Positions 19,570 through 28,725 are shown, counted from the stretch's first letter. The stretch: 64,000 bases of DNA from Neisseria weixii (GCF_002327085.1 NZ_CP023429.1:1798001-1862000); one strand, 5' to 3'. A program made the numbers and translations. The notes: a model not told the origin generated them from the sequence alone.

Positions 19570-20030
19570 CTCCTTATTTATTAATTTATTATTGTAGAGA
19601 ATACTCCAGTGATCAGAGCAAACTGCTGCGCCCCGCGCCAGAATTTTTTGTTTCTTGATTGGTGTTACTGCAACAGGCAAAACTGCCTTGAAGTCAGAAT
19701 AGCACAATTCATTATGCTTTCAATATCATCTTTTGAACTAGGTTCAGCCACCCGAAATGAAAATGCGTCGTATGAATCCGAATTAATAATTTATCAATAA
19801 AATTGATAAGTTTTTTCCTAAAAAATTTTATGCAACAAGCAGTTAAAAAAATTAATCCAATTTAACCCAAGCCGATTTCATGAAGTAAAAATATTAATAT
19901 TAAGATGTTACATAAATTAAAACCGCACTATAATTAACTTTTTTACATAAAATCCTTTCTTTTTGATTTGCAAAATTCAAAAATTTGGGAACTTTTCTAA
20001 AAAATGGCTCAAAATACCGTTCAAAAAACC
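19570..20030. other. AT-rich gene-free region
   Basis: About 460 bp, very AT-rich from 19720 onwards, with no supported gene. The first 100 bp should contain the promoter that drove the lost DUF4212 gene. Confidence 0.5.
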
Positions 20031-20035
20031 GCAAA

Positions 20036-20066
20036 AAGGCCGTCTGAAACGCCTTCAGACGGCCTT
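20036..20066 (-). terminator. Uptake-sequence terminator of the exonuclease operon
   Basis: AAGGCCGTCTGAA and TTCAGACGGCCTT with a 4-base loop, flanked by A- and T-runs, lie downstream of the minus-strand exonuclease gene. Confidence 0.82.
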
Positions 20067-20132
20067 TTATTATCAGTTTAACTGATGATAGACATCAATT
20101 TTTCTAATCCAAACCGTTTGTTACCTTCCATT

Positions 20133-20741
20133 TTATTTTCTGGCCTGTATCGCCTGCCACATCATCGCCACATTAATGGCATCGTTAAGCGCATTATGTC
20201 GGGGTAAATCCGGAATACGCAAAGTTTTAATCATACTGGCCATACGTAAATCAACGTAATCGTTATAATAAAAATTTTTCTTGACCTCTTGTTTAAAATA
20301 CACGGCCGATACTTCAATCTGACGGTTAGGCAAAGGAATACCGATTAAGGGCTTCAGAAACTTATCAATCATCGCCACATCATATTCCAAATAATAGCCC
20401 ACCAACGGCCTTCCGCCGATAAAATCCAGCAGTTGATACAAAGCCTTTTCAATCGAAATGCAGTCTGAAAGGTCTTTCGGGCGCAAACCGTGTACCGTCA
20501 CATTGGTGGCTTCCATCATACCCTCCGGTTTCACCAGCACATAAAACGGCTCACTGGTCAAAATAGTATTGCCGCGGATTTTCACTGCGCCGATGGAAAT
20601 GATTTCCGCCTCTTTCACATTCAGACTGGTGGTTTCACAATCAATGCTCACCATTTCATTGACGTGTTCCTCATAAAGAAAAGTGTATTTTGAATCTTTC
20701 AGATGGCGTCGGTAATACGCGCGTTTCAGTTTCTCGAACAT
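20133..20741 (-). CDS. DnaQ-like 3'-5' exonuclease family protein
   Basis: A 202-residue DEDDh exonuclease domain. Motif I is VSIDCETTS (D34, E36), motif II includes VGYYLEYDVAMID, and motif III is RHNALNDAINVAMMW with the catalytic His and Asp. It starts 3 bp after the stop of the CBS/DUF294 gene, so the two are one operon. In many proteobacteria this pair occurs together; the substrate is not known. It is unlikely to be the replicative epsilon subunit because it lacks the usual dnaQ neighbours. Confidence 0.85.
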   Translation of the reverse strand: MFEKLKRAYYRRHLKDSKYTFLYEEHVNEMVSIDCETTSLNVKEAEIISIGAVKIRGNTILTSEPFYVLVKPEGMMEATNVTVHGLRPKDLSDCISIEKALYQLLDFIGGRPLVGYYLEYDVAMIDKFLKPLIGIPLPNRQIEVSAVYFKQEVKKNFYYNDYVDLRMASMIKTLRIPDLPRHNALNDAINVAMMWQAIQARK

Positions 20742-20744
20742 GGC

Positions 20745-22547
20745 TCACCCTCCCAAATGGAAATGATGGCGTACCGTTTGTTTAAAGCGTTTCACCACAT
20801 TCAGCGAATCTTTCAACAAATCGCGTTCAAGCGTGGAAAGCTTATCGGTATCGACCTGATTATTGAGCTTCTGCATGGGATCGTTTAAAGCCATCAAACC
20901 GCCTTTCAGACGCAAATCCATCAAATAGCCCAAAGCTTCGGCAAGATCGCGCCCGGCTTGATGCTCCAAAACATTGCGTGCCACTAAGATATTAATGCGC
21001 TCAAATGAATTATTCGCCTCCAAATGCGTTTCCAAAGCCAACGCGCGTACGCCGTGCACAATCGGGAAAATACCGATTTTTTTCACATCCATTTTCTTGT
21101 TGTTGCGTTGCAGCAAGCGCGGCATAAAGCGGCGACTGTGGTCTTCAAACAAATCCACTTCACGGGCGAAATTCATCAAAATGCCGACATCTTTATCCAT
21201 ACGGCGGTAAAGATAGTTATTCAGCTCATCTAATAGAGACACATCGCCCGCCACTGCTTTGGCATCGATAAAAATCGCCAAATTCATCATGTTGGTTGGT
21301 GTGGCCGAACTCAGCCAGTTACCGATCATCTTTTTAAACTCTCCAATCGGTTTGCGCCACATCGGATTGCACACCATAATCCCGCCTTTGCACGGCGGAT
21401 AGCCGAAACGCTCCAACGCAGAAGAGAACTTTTCCGCCGTTGCTTGCGCTTCTGCCAAATCCACGCCCTCAGCCAAAATAAGCGCATTGTCTTGGTCAGT
21501 CTTCAAAATCTGCTCACCACGCCCTTCCGAACCCATCACCAATAAGCAAGAATGTTCGTATAAATACTCCGAAGCCAGCAGGCGCCATGTTTTTTCAAAC
21601 AAAGCGCTGTTCGATACCTGCATCAACTGTGCCAACTGCTTAGCCCGCACGCCGTTTTTCTGTAAGGCTTGAATCGAACCGTTCATCTGTGTGGCCAGTT
21701 CGGCCAAATCGTCAATGGTTTCAGCCTTTTCAATACGCTGTACCACCACGTGGGTGTGGTTGGAAAAATAGGCCAAGATATCCAGCTGCTCTAAAGCACC
21801 GATGGCTTTACCGTTTTCAGTCACAACCACACGCTGAATACGCGATTCCATCATGCGCAGTAAAGCATTAAACACAAAATCATCGATATCGGCGGTAATC
21901 AATTGCAGAGGCGACCATTTATACACCGGTTCATCAAACGAAGCGCCTTCCATCACAATGTCGCGGAAGGCTGATTCGGTGAACAAACCGGTCTGCCCTT
22001 CATGATGCAGTAAAAGCGTTTTAGTTTTGCGCTCCTTCATCAGATGCGCCGCTTCCAAAACCGTTGCCTTACCATCCAGCCACACCGCATTATCGCGGTA
22101 GGCATCGCGCACTTTGGCCGTAAACAGGCTTTCAAATTCGTCTTCGCCAGGCGACTCGGAGCGGTTGGCCAGTTTCTCCGCTACAGAAGCATAAAAATAC
22201 GAACCAAAACGACTGTTGCCTTCCATCAAGTGCAGTACACAAGCTTTCGGCAGCTTGTACACCAAGGCTTCTTCAGCCACGACAAAACTGTTTTGGCTCG
22301 TACCTTCTACCAAAGCACGCGCTTCAAACGTATCATGCGCCCGATAAACCGCCACTACTTCACCATCGCAACCGACTTCCTTCACCACGCCTTTCATAAC
22401 TACATATAAAAATTCAATCGGCGTATTGGGCTCGATAATCAATTCTTCATCACGGTAAAACGCAATATCCACCACGTTTTGCAGCGACAAACGTTCGCTG
22501 CCGCTTAATACATGATACGGCGGATAATTGAAATCAAAGCGTTCCAT
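20745..22547 (-). CDS. Cyclic-nucleotide-binding/CBS/DUF294 nucleotidyltransferase-like protein
   Basis: A 600-residue, probably cytosolic, multidomain protein. An N-terminal cNMP-binding-like domain covers about residues 1-130 (EELIIEPNTPIEFLYVVMKG), and two CBS repeats about 150-275. DUF294 follows at about 300-430, with nucleotidyltransferase-like SEGRGEQILKTDQDNALIL, and the C-terminal DUF294_C domain ends the protein. The GS...D-x-D pattern resembles GlnD-type nucleotidyltransferases, so a regulatory modification role is possible but unproven. First gene of the operon with the exonuclease. Confidence 0.88.
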   Translation of the reverse strand: MERFDFNYPPYHVLSGSERLSLQNVVDIAFYRDEELIIEPNTPIEFLYVVMKGVVKEVGCDGEVVAVYRAHDTFEARALVEGTSQNSFVVAEEALVYKLPKACVLHLMEGNSRFGSYFYASVAEKLANRSESPGEDEFESLFTAKVRDAYRDNAVWLDGKATVLEAAHLMKERKTKTLLLHHEGQTGLFTESAFRDIVMEGASFDEPVYKWSPLQLITADIDDFVFNALLRMMESRIQRVVVTENGKAIGALEQLDILAYFSNHTHVVVQRIEKAETIDDLAELATQMNGSIQALQKNGVRAKQLAQLMQVSNSALFEKTWRLLASEYLYEHSCLLVMGSEGRGEQILKTDQDNALILAEGVDLAEAQATAEKFSSALERFGYPPCKGGIMVCNPMWRKPIGEFKKMIGNWLSSATPTNMMNLAIFIDAKAVAGDVSLLDELNNYLYRRMDKDVGILMNFAREVDLFEDHSRRFMPRLLQRNNKKMDVKKIGIFPIVHGVRALALETHLEANNSFERINILVARNVLEHQAGRDLAEALGYLMDLRLKGGLMALNDPMQKLNNQVDTDKLSTLERDLLKDSLNVVKRFKQTVRHHFHLGG

Positions 22548-22660
22548 TTTATTTCTCCTGTTTTTCCGTTCACTCCAAATTGAACGATTGTTTTTATCAC
22601 TAAATCAACAGATTTTTCAGCATATTACAACAAGAATTCAAAAAACGACACCGCAAAAAA

Positions 22661-22714
22661 GGCCGTTTGAAAATCTATAGGTTCCCAAAGAACCCAATAT
22701 ATTTTCAGACGGCC
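22661..22714. terminator. Imperfect uptake-sequence inverted repeat
   Basis: GGCCGTTTGA (one mismatch to the uptake consensus) and TCAGACGGCC flank a 34-base centre containing a second small palindrome (GGTTCCCAAAGAACCC). Confidence 0.55.
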
Positions 22715-22842
22715 TCAAATACTTTAGCAAACTCAAGATAACGCATTCAGCAACAAATCGCCTATTACGCGCAATTTGATTACATCAAAATCAATTTCAA
22801 CGGGCAATATGAAAAAAAATATCAATGCACGCAAACGACAGA

Positions 22843-22935
22843 CAAAAAAATGCACACATTCAATCAAATGTGTGCCAAGTCTACAAAGGAGAAATAGAGG
22901 AGAAACTATTAACTGACTACTCGAACCAGCTAATG
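22843..22935 (-). ncRNA. Small regulatory RNA, sibling 2 (RcoF/NmsR-type)
   Basis: A predicted transcript of about 93 nt. A sigma70 promoter (TTGCAT, 17 bp, TATGAT) lies just upstream. The RNA begins with a small 5' hairpin (AGCTGGTTCGAGTAGTCAGT) and continues with TTTCTCCTCTATTTCTCCTT. It ends in a rho-independent terminator: stem GCACACATT/AATGTGTGC, then seven U. The middle contains two CUCC blocks able to pair with Shine-Dalgarno sequences. A second RNA with the same 30-nt middle lies upstream. This tandem layout matches the sibling sRNAs described in gonococci and meningococci, which repress metabolic genes; the match is from memory. Confidence 0.8.
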
Positions 22936-22941
22936 GAGAGT

Positions 22942-22970
22942 ATCATACCGAACTCAGCGCCTACATGCAA
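22942..22970 (-). promoter_or_regulatory. Promoter of sibling sRNA 2
   Basis: Read on the minus strand: TTGCAT (-35, 22970-22965), exactly 17 bp, TATGAT (-10, 22947-22942). Transcription should begin near 22935. Confidence 0.75.
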
Positions 22971-23095
22971 GCATTTTTCTTGTAAAGTTTCTTAATTGTT
23001 GCACCTATACACCTTAAATGTAGCTTGATTTCAAATGCATGTATCTGATAACCGTCACCCACTCCAATGATGGCAATTTGATGACAATCAATAAC

Positions 23096-23186
23096 GAAAA
23101 AAAACGCGCACATCTTTTCAGATATGCGCCAAGTCTACAAAGGAGAAATAGAGGAGAAAAATCAAGCTGCATCAAGCAACTCAACA
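23096..23186 (-). ncRNA. Small regulatory RNA, sibling 1 (RcoF/NmsR-type)
   Basis: A predicted transcript of about 91 nt, upstream of and parallel to sibling 2. It shares the exact 30-nt middle segment (23130-23159, complement of CAAGTCTACAAAGGAGAAAT and onward) with two CUCC anti-Shine-Dalgarno blocks. The 5' part differs (GTTGAGTTGCTTGATGCAGC). The terminator has the same architecture but a different stem (GCGCATATCT/AGATGTGCGC) followed by U8. Conserved middle with diverged 5' and terminator stems shows selection on the target-binding segment. Confidence 0.8.
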
Positions 23187-23192
23187 AGGCAT

Positions 23193-23221
23193 ATTCTGCG
23201 CTTTTCTTTTTCGCCCGTCAA
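23193..23221 (-). promoter_or_regulatory. Promoter of sibling sRNA 1
   Basis: On the minus strand: TTGACG (-35, 23221-23216), 17 bp, CAGAAT (-10, 23198-23193). The -10 box is weaker than that of sibling 2, so the two RNAs may be made at different levels. Confidence 0.65.
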
Positions 23222-23363
23222 CATCTATTACTAAAAAAATTGCGGTTAATATCAAAAATCCGACATTATCGGCTATTTATGATTATTTTATTTTCACATA
23301 TAATTAAAAAAGAAAAATAAACGAACAAAAATGTTTTTATCCGCGCCTAAGGCTTTAGGCGCT

Positions 23364-24704
23364 CTATTCGCGCTTCAATTTTTGTTGCAAATTGTGCGCA
23401 GCTTCTGCCCGCTCGCGATGACTAAGATCAGGTAAATGAGTATTCAGCGACGACCATTTCCATTGCGAACGCGCTTTATTTAATTCAGACGGTAATTTAT
23501 GCGGCTGCCAAGGCGTTTGGCCGCTTTGCAACGCCACTTGCGATTGCGCCGCATGACCGCGTTTTTGTAGGGCATTTAATAAATCCAGCGCACGCGCAGC
23601 CAGCAGGGTTAAGGTTTCTGGATCAATATGCAAGGTTTGTTTGCCGGAAATCTTATCGGAAATATCCTGCACATTCGGCAACACGCCGCCTAAAATGCCG
23701 CCGATGGCGGTGCCCAAACCGAGCGATCCGCCCAGTGTGGCAATATCGAGGCCAAAGCCGATTAATGCGCCGGTGGCCGCCCCCGTACCGGTGCGGATGC
23801 CATATTGCACAAGCAAATCACTGTCAAACGGATCTTGGCGGAAAGCTTTTAATGCCCAATCACCGCTTTCAATGTCATTTTGGTAGAAACGGTAAAGTTG
23901 GAATAATTGCTGCTGCATTTTGCGCTCTAATTGGCGTACTTCGGCCTGCATGGTTTGCAATGTCGGCTCGGGATTATCGGCTTCGTCGATTTCTTGTTTA
24001 TAAGCCGCGACATCGAGTAAAAAATCGGCAATTTCACGACGGGCGTCTTCATCTAATTTTTGCCATTCGCGGCGGCGCATACCGATTAAGCGGTCGAGGA
24101 TGTCGCGTTCGGGCAACATGGTGGCCAAATTATCCCACAGGAGGATTTCTCCTTCAAAATCAAAAGCAACCGTGTCAAAACCGCTGTATACGTGCAAAGT
24201 GCGGCGTGCCAGCATGGTGATCCATTCGGTCAAATCTTGTCCGCCGATAAAGTTGAACACCGGCATCACCGGCTTGGCGCACCACGACAACACGGTCAGC
24301 TCTTCTTTATATTTGTTCAACACCGGCTCACGCGCATCAACCACATACAAAGCCATATCGCTTTGCAGTAATTGGCGCAATACTTTGGCTTCCTGATTGA
24401 AATCGCCTGCAGCAGCCGGGCTGTCAAGGAACTGCTGTAGTCGCTCAATACCGTCTGAACGCGATGAGGTATTGGCTTCCAACCAGTCCAACACACCACC
24501 GGCGTCTTCCAAGCCGGGCGTATCGTATAAATACACCAGTGTATCGGTGCCGTCTGAAATGGCGGCCTGCTCGACATGGCGCGTGGTGGATGGCGCGTTT
24601 TTCACTTCGCCGAAGGTTCCGTCGCGCAATAAAGTACGCAGCAGCGACGTTTTGCCGGTGTTGGTATGGCCGACCACAGCCAGAGATAAAGGTTTTGTTT
24701 TCAT
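23364..24704 (-). CDS. GTPase with DUF3482 domain
   Basis: A 446-residue protein. The N-terminal G domain has a P-loop GHTNTGKTS (residues 12-20), a switch Thr region (PSTTRHVE) and G3 DTPGL (61-65). The normal NKxD G4 motif is not obvious (NFIGGQD occupies the region). A C-terminal Gly-rich hydrophobic segment near residue 325 (TGALIGFGLDIATLGGSLGL) suggests membrane association. It is always adjacent to a DUF2868 membrane protein, as here (20 bp upstream). The function is unknown; a membrane-remodelling or stress role is speculation. Confidence 0.85.
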   Translation of the reverse strand: MKTKPLSLAVVGHTNTGKTSLLRTLLRDGTFGEVKNAPSTTRHVEQAAISDGTDTLVYLYDTPGLEDAGGVLDWLEANTSSRSDGIERLQQFLDSPAAAGDFNQEAKVLRQLLQSDMALYVVDAREPVLNKYKEELTVLSWCAKPVMPVFNFIGGQDLTEWITMLARRTLHVYSGFDTVAFDFEGEILLWDNLATMLPERDILDRLIGMRRREWQKLDEDARREIADFLLDVAAYKQEIDEADNPEPTLQTMQAEVRQLERKMQQQLFQLYRFYQNDIESGDWALKAFRQDPFDSDLLVQYGIRTGTGAATGALIGFGLDIATLGGSLGLGTAIGGILGGVLPNVQDISDKISGKQTLHIDPETLTLLAARALDLLNALQKRGHAAQSQVALQSGQTPWQPHKLPSELNKARSQWKWSSLNTHLPDLSHRERAEAAHNLQQKLKRE

Positions 24705-24724
24705 GGTTTTGTCTTTTCAGTTTT

Positions 24725-26077
24725 TCAGACGGCCTGATGATTTTGCTGCAAACGCAATTCCTGATTCAGCTTGGGCGGATTCAACCAAGCTAAATTGCGC
24801 TCATTCAAAGCCTGATGCCAATATTGCAGGTTTTCCTGCAGGCCGTCTGAAAGATATTGTTCGGCCAACAGTTGCACCACTGTCCCGCCCTTTGCCGCTT
24901 CGGCCAATTGGGTGATTTGGCGTAAGACGCCACGGTCGGGCACGGTATGCGCCCGCACGCCAATCAGCAATTGCGCCGGTTGCTGCTGCAATTCGTTCGC
25001 CAGCGCATGTACAGCATCGCGGCTGTCGGCCACGCCTTTATCGAGCCACTCTTGACCGAGTGTGTGGGTAAACCAAGAATCATCCGGCCATTGCGTTTCT
25101 AACATCACCGCCCATTTCGGCGCATCGCTGATGTTGATTTTCGGCGACACAGTGGCAATGGTTTCGCTTTGCGTGTCGGCATCGATGATTTTAGTCTGCC
25201 ATTGCTGAATGATTTTTTGATAGTACGGTTTATCCAGCGGCAATGAGTTACGGCTGATTTTGAGCATGATTTTGCAGGCCAGCCACGCAATGAAACGCGG
25301 CAGAATACCGTAACATACAATGCTGCCAACCAACAAACCCGACCACGCGCGCGCATCGGCGATATTGCTGTTCAGACGGCCTTGCCACACCGCATCGGTA
25401 TCCGGTACAAGAAAACCGACTTTCGACGGCAACCACCCCAACCATTCAATGGCTTTGACCGAAGCGGTATTGGTCAGTAAGGTACTTTCCCAGTTGAACG
25501 TATATTGGCGCACCAACAACAGCATCAACACGGAAATCAGCATCCCCAACAAAGTCGCCAACCATAAGCTGTGTGACGTGCGGCCAATCAGCCAACGTGT
25601 GGAAGGCTGTTTCCATTCTTCAGTATATAAACGCAACATGGCCTGATTGACCGGATCTTTGCCGCGCATCAACGTCATCGGGTGGCTGATGACGTTGCCG
25701 AATTTAAAACGAAATACCACCGACACCAGCCAAATCAGCAGCATGATGGTATTCATGCCCAACACACTCGCCAAAATCAGAAAAAAATTCAAGCCTTGGT
25801 TGTCCATCAGGATATAAGTGCCGGAAAAGCCGCTGGCAAACATCAACGACACGCCGACAATCCACAGCCAAAACGCCGCGCTTTTGGTGTATTCCAACGC
25901 ATCTTGCAACTGATGATTGCGGTCGATCATTTCTGCGCGGCGTAAAATTTTCGCTTCAGGCTGCCCATCAACATAGCGCAGCGATTCCGTAATCTGAGCC
26001 GGATCAGCAGGAAAAATATAATCCCGCTCTTCCAAAATACGCACCAATTCGGCAAGTTTGTGTTTCGGATTTAGCAT
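24725..26077 (-). CDS. DUF2868 membrane protein
   Basis: A 450-residue inner-membrane protein. The start MLNPKHKLAELVRILEERDY at 26077 is chosen over a longer frame with no homologous sequence. About four hydrophobic segments are seen: near residues 80-105 (FWLWIVGVSLMFASGF), 110-135, 180-205 and 265-295. The C-terminal 150 residues are soluble (MLETQWPDDSW; QLLIGVRAHTVPDRG). It precedes the DUF3482 GTPase with a 20-bp gap, forming a conserved two-gene unit. No enzymatic motif is recognised. Confidence 0.83.
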   Translation of the reverse strand: MLNPKHKLAELVRILEERDYIFPADPAQITESLRYVDGQPEAKILRRAEMIDRNHQLQDALEYTKSAAFWLWIVGVSLMFASGFSGTYILMDNQGLNFFLILASVLGMNTIMLLIWLVSVVFRFKFGNVISHPMTLMRGKDPVNQAMLRLYTEEWKQPSTRWLIGRTSHSLWLATLLGMLISVLMLLLVRQYTFNWESTLLTNTASVKAIEWLGWLPSKVGFLVPDTDAVWQGRLNSNIADARAWSGLLVGSIVCYGILPRFIAWLACKIMLKISRNSLPLDKPYYQKIIQQWQTKIIDADTQSETIATVSPKINISDAPKWAVMLETQWPDDSWFTHTLGQEWLDKGVADSRDAVHALANELQQQPAQLLIGVRAHTVPDRGVLRQITQLAEAAKGGTVVQLLAEQYLSDGLQENLQYWHQALNERNLAWLNPPKLNQELRLQQNHQAV

Positions 26078-26133
26078 AACAGTAGAGGCCGTCTGAAAAT
26101 AATGCGATTTTAACATAGCTTTTCAGACGGCCT

Positions 26134-26150
26134 GAACCCTTTGCAAAATA
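26134..26150. repeat. Solo IS1106-type end next to an uptake sequence
   Basis: GAACCCTTTGCAAAATA immediately follows TTTCAGACGGCCT, the same junction seen at 17806 and at both IS right ends. No matching partner end is seen nearby. The remainder of the 365-bp gap to 26443 is AT-rich without a gene. Confidence 0.45.
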
Positions 26151-26442
26151 AGGCATCAAGCCCGTTTAAAGAGTAATAACTTTATTCATTAATTGCAGCA
26201 TTCAACCTTACTGTGTCAGCCTGAACAAAATTTTCAACTCATTCTCAATGTTGTTTTGTTTTATTTTTCAAAATGATAAAACCACAATATCAACCCTCTG
26301 ATGAATATTCATTTGAAATGATAATTTTCATAATGTTGTCACTGACTTTCCCTAAATTTTGCAAAATTTGTGATGCCTTGAAAAATAATGTATGCTCAAA
26401 ATATGGGTATTAATTAAGCAGTCCTATTCTGAGGGAATCATT

Positions 26443-27411
26443 ATGCAAAAGAGACATCAAAGTATTTTATTTATTTTAGCTGCGTGTATGTCTTCGATGG
26501 TTATGGCAGACGAAACCGTACCGGCCACCGGCGATACTTGGATTGATACCCAACACGGTAAAGTGCAAGGCACTTTACAAAAATGGTCACACGGCATGGA
26601 TGGTTGGTTTGGCGAAACGGATCCCAATAATCCGGCCAGCGCCAATTTGCGTGTGATGGTTGATACAGAATGGAACAAATACGATGAATTTTCGGTAACG
26701 CCACGTATCCGCGGCCGCATCAAACTGCCTGTATTACAACAAAAGCTGAATGTCGTGTTTGGTGACGATTCCTTAGACGACGAATTCCGCAATGAAGCCA
26801 GCAACTACCGCAACCGCACTTATCGCGACGGTAAAAAATACGATTACCGCACCAACCGTGATCAAAACTCTTCCATCGCTCTGCGTTGGAACGAATTGCT
26901 TGGCGGTGGCGACATCGATACCGATTTTGACATCGGTATCCGTTCCGGCAGCGATTTATATGCTCGCGTGAAAGCAGAAAAAGATTGGCAAATCAACGAT
27001 CAATTGGTTACCGGTTTAGAGCAGATTTACCGTTACGGCTCTAAGAGCGAACACCATGTCCGTACCAATTGGGATACGCGATACCAAGAAGATGAAAAAA
27101 CCTTTATTTCCAACCAACTCCACCTTCAATATGAACATGAAGGTGCCAGAGAAGAATGGACTTGGGGCGACAACCTTTATCGCCAACACGATTTAGGTAA
27201 AAACCGCTACGTCAATTACGGCTTGCACACCCACGGTTATATTCAGGACAAAAAATTCAATCTGAATACCTATGGCCCTTTTATCGGTTATCGCCAACCG
27301 ATTTGGCGTAAATGGTTGTTTGTGCAGACTGAAGTCAACTATTTCAACAACCGAAAAGATGATCGCGACCATACCGTTGGCGCCCTGGTTCGCTTTGAAG
27401 CCTTATTCTGA
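26443..27411 (+). CDS. Predicted outer-membrane beta-barrel protein, unknown function
   Basis: A 322-residue protein with a cleavable signal peptide (MQKRHQSILFILAACMSSMV, cleavage near MADE). Alternating-hydrophobicity strands rich in Tyr/Trp and Asp/Arg turns follow, and it ends in Phe, the classic outer-membrane insertion signal. Many strand-like repeats (LRVMVDTEWNKYDEFSVTPR; KAEKDWQINDQLVTGLEQIY) suggest 12 to 16 strands. GAGGGA precedes the ATG at 26443. It stands alone in an AT-rich region with an IS copy 21 bp after its stop. I do not recognise the family; porin or surface adhesin are both possible. Confidence 0.75.
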   Translation: MQKRHQSILFILAACMSSMVMADETVPATGDTWIDTQHGKVQGTLQKWSHGMDGWFGETDPNNPASANLRVMVDTEWNKYDEFSVTPRIRGRIKLPVLQQKLNVVFGDDSLDDEFRNEASNYRNRTYRDGKKYDYRTNRDQNSSIALRWNELLGGGDIDTDFDIGIRSGSDLYARVKAEKDWQINDQLVTGLEQIYRYGSKSEHHVRTNWDTRYQEDEKTFISNQLHLQYEHEGAREEWTWGDNLYRQHDLGKNRYVNYGLHTHGYIQDKKFNLNTYGPFIGYRQPIWRKWLFVQTEVNYFNNRKDDRDHTVGALVRFEALF

Positions 27412-27432
27412 TTTGCTCATAATAACAAAGCC

Positions 27433-28641
27433 GAGATCTTTGCAAAATACCGGCCACCCCATCCAAACGGTTACCTGAACAATCAGGTAACCGTTTTTTC
27501 ATTTTCAGACGTGTTTCCCGTCCGTATTTCCCCCAATCAGCCCCTTTATCGGGGTGCCCGTTGCCCTTTTCAGGCAGCAGCAGGCACACGAAGCCTGCCG
27601 GCTGCCTTTGGCAGGTTCAGGCACACCGCTTTCAAATGGCTTTGCGCCGGTACTTTCCGCAAACCGAAATAACGCGCTCTTTTACAGCCGGATTTCCGGT
27701 GCGGCGTACCGAAGGTTTGCCCGGCCGCACAGCGCACTTCCGACAGCTGCGTATTGCGCTGTTTCTCCTGCTCCGTTAAAGGTTTGCCCCGCTGTGCCTT
27801 ACGCATCATGCCGCCGGACAGCCGTTTGCTTTGCAGATGCTCCCGGTTGGCTTTACTGTCATACCCCTTATCGGCACAGACGGTTGTTCCGGGTGCGGTG
27901 CCGTCCGGCAGCGGTCCGAAATGGTTGCACTCACGGGCGTCGGCCGGGTGGTGTGCTGTTTCCCGATACAGCCTTCCAAACCGGTTCGGGTGTGTTGTTT
28001 GCAGCCCGAGGTGAATCTGCCCTCTTTCTTCACCCGGCGCGCATCCTTGTCTTTGCCGGGCAGGGTTTCGGCAGTGATGCCGTTTTCATCGGTTTCGACA
28101 GCCTGACGCTGTTTGCCGCCGGCAGTTTGGATGATGGCGGCGTCAATCACTGCTGCCGGGGCTTTCTCTGTTTTTAAGCCTTTTTCGGTCAGCCGGCGGT
28201 TAACCGGTTCGGGAAGCCGGGCTAAGGCGTCATCCTGTGACGGCCGGTTGCGGAAACGGCAGGGGGTGCTGTGGCCGGGTAAGGCGGGTTTATCAAAGCC
28301 GCAGAAGAAGCAGAAATCCGGACGGGTAGCCAGACAGCGTTCCGATTCCGGATCGGAAAGGCTGTGCCATTGGCCGGGCAATACGGCTTTGAGCATGGGC
28401 GGCAGCGGATAGGCGGGGCGGCCGCGGTGACCGCGGATGTAACGGGTCTTTTGCCGGTTGGGCAGTTGTCCGACGGGCTGCCAATCGGGCAGCCGGTTAA
28501 TTTTGAGCAACGGGCAGCTGTCGGTATGTTTACCCGTCATGATTCGGGCTTGTTGGTGGAAGAAGCTGCTCATAAAAAAAACTCCTCTGAATTCTTTAGG
28601 GGGAATTTAGGGGAGTTTTGGGTTTTTTTTGCAAAGGTCTC
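27433..28641 (-). mobile_element. IS1106-like insertion sequence, copy 2
   Basis: A 1209-bp element nearly identical to copy 1, with ends GAGATCTTTGCAAAATA and TTTTGCAAAGGTCTC. The right end again abuts AGGCCGTCTGAAA, the first arm of an uptake-sequence terminator; the left flank AAGCC is a near match to a 5-bp AGGCC duplication. It lies between the barrel gene and the MerR-like gene. Its transposase has a frameshift in addition to the catalytic change shared with copy 1. Confidence 0.9.
27570..28573 (-). pseudogene. IS1106-like transposase, frameshifted
   Basis: The same protein as in copy 1 from MSSFFHQQARIM through KQHTRTG. The frame then breaks near 27946, where copy 1 has GGGG and this copy GGG, and resumes as MMRKAQRGKPLTEQEKQRN. 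It shares the Glu-to-Gly change (RCAAGQTFG) and most other unusual substitutions with copy 1, so those arose before duplication. Confidence 0.88.
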
Positions 28642-28642
28642 A

Positions 28643-28677
28643 GGCCGTCTGAAATATTTTTCAGACGGCCTTTTTTT
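28643..28677. terminator. Uptake-sequence terminator beside IS copy 2
   Basis: GGCCGTCTGAAA and TTTTCAGACGGCC, followed by T7 on the plus strand. It probably terminated the barrel gene before the IS came between them. Confidence 0.8.
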
Positions 28678-28690
28678 CTTTGTTCAAAAT

Positions 28691-28720
28691 AAAACCGAGA
28701 AATCTTAATTTCTCGGTTTT
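28691..28720 (-). terminator. Terminator of the ihfA/MerR-like unit
   Basis: A perfect 13-bp stem (AAAACCGAGAAAT with its complement) with a 4-base loop. On the minus strand it runs into TTTTATTTTG. It is not built from uptake sequences. Confidence 0.85.
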
Positions 28721-28725
28721 ATTGA

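Noticed and set aside
22858..23165. A CRISPR-like pair of direct repeats near 22.9 and 23.1 kb
   Set aside because: Only two copies about 250 bp apart, each followed on the minus strand by its own terminator and preceded by a promoter; they are small RNA genes.
23039..23320. A 93-residue plus-strand frame between the DUF294 and GTPase genes
   Set aside because: It runs antisense through the sRNA terminator and core and has no homologous character.
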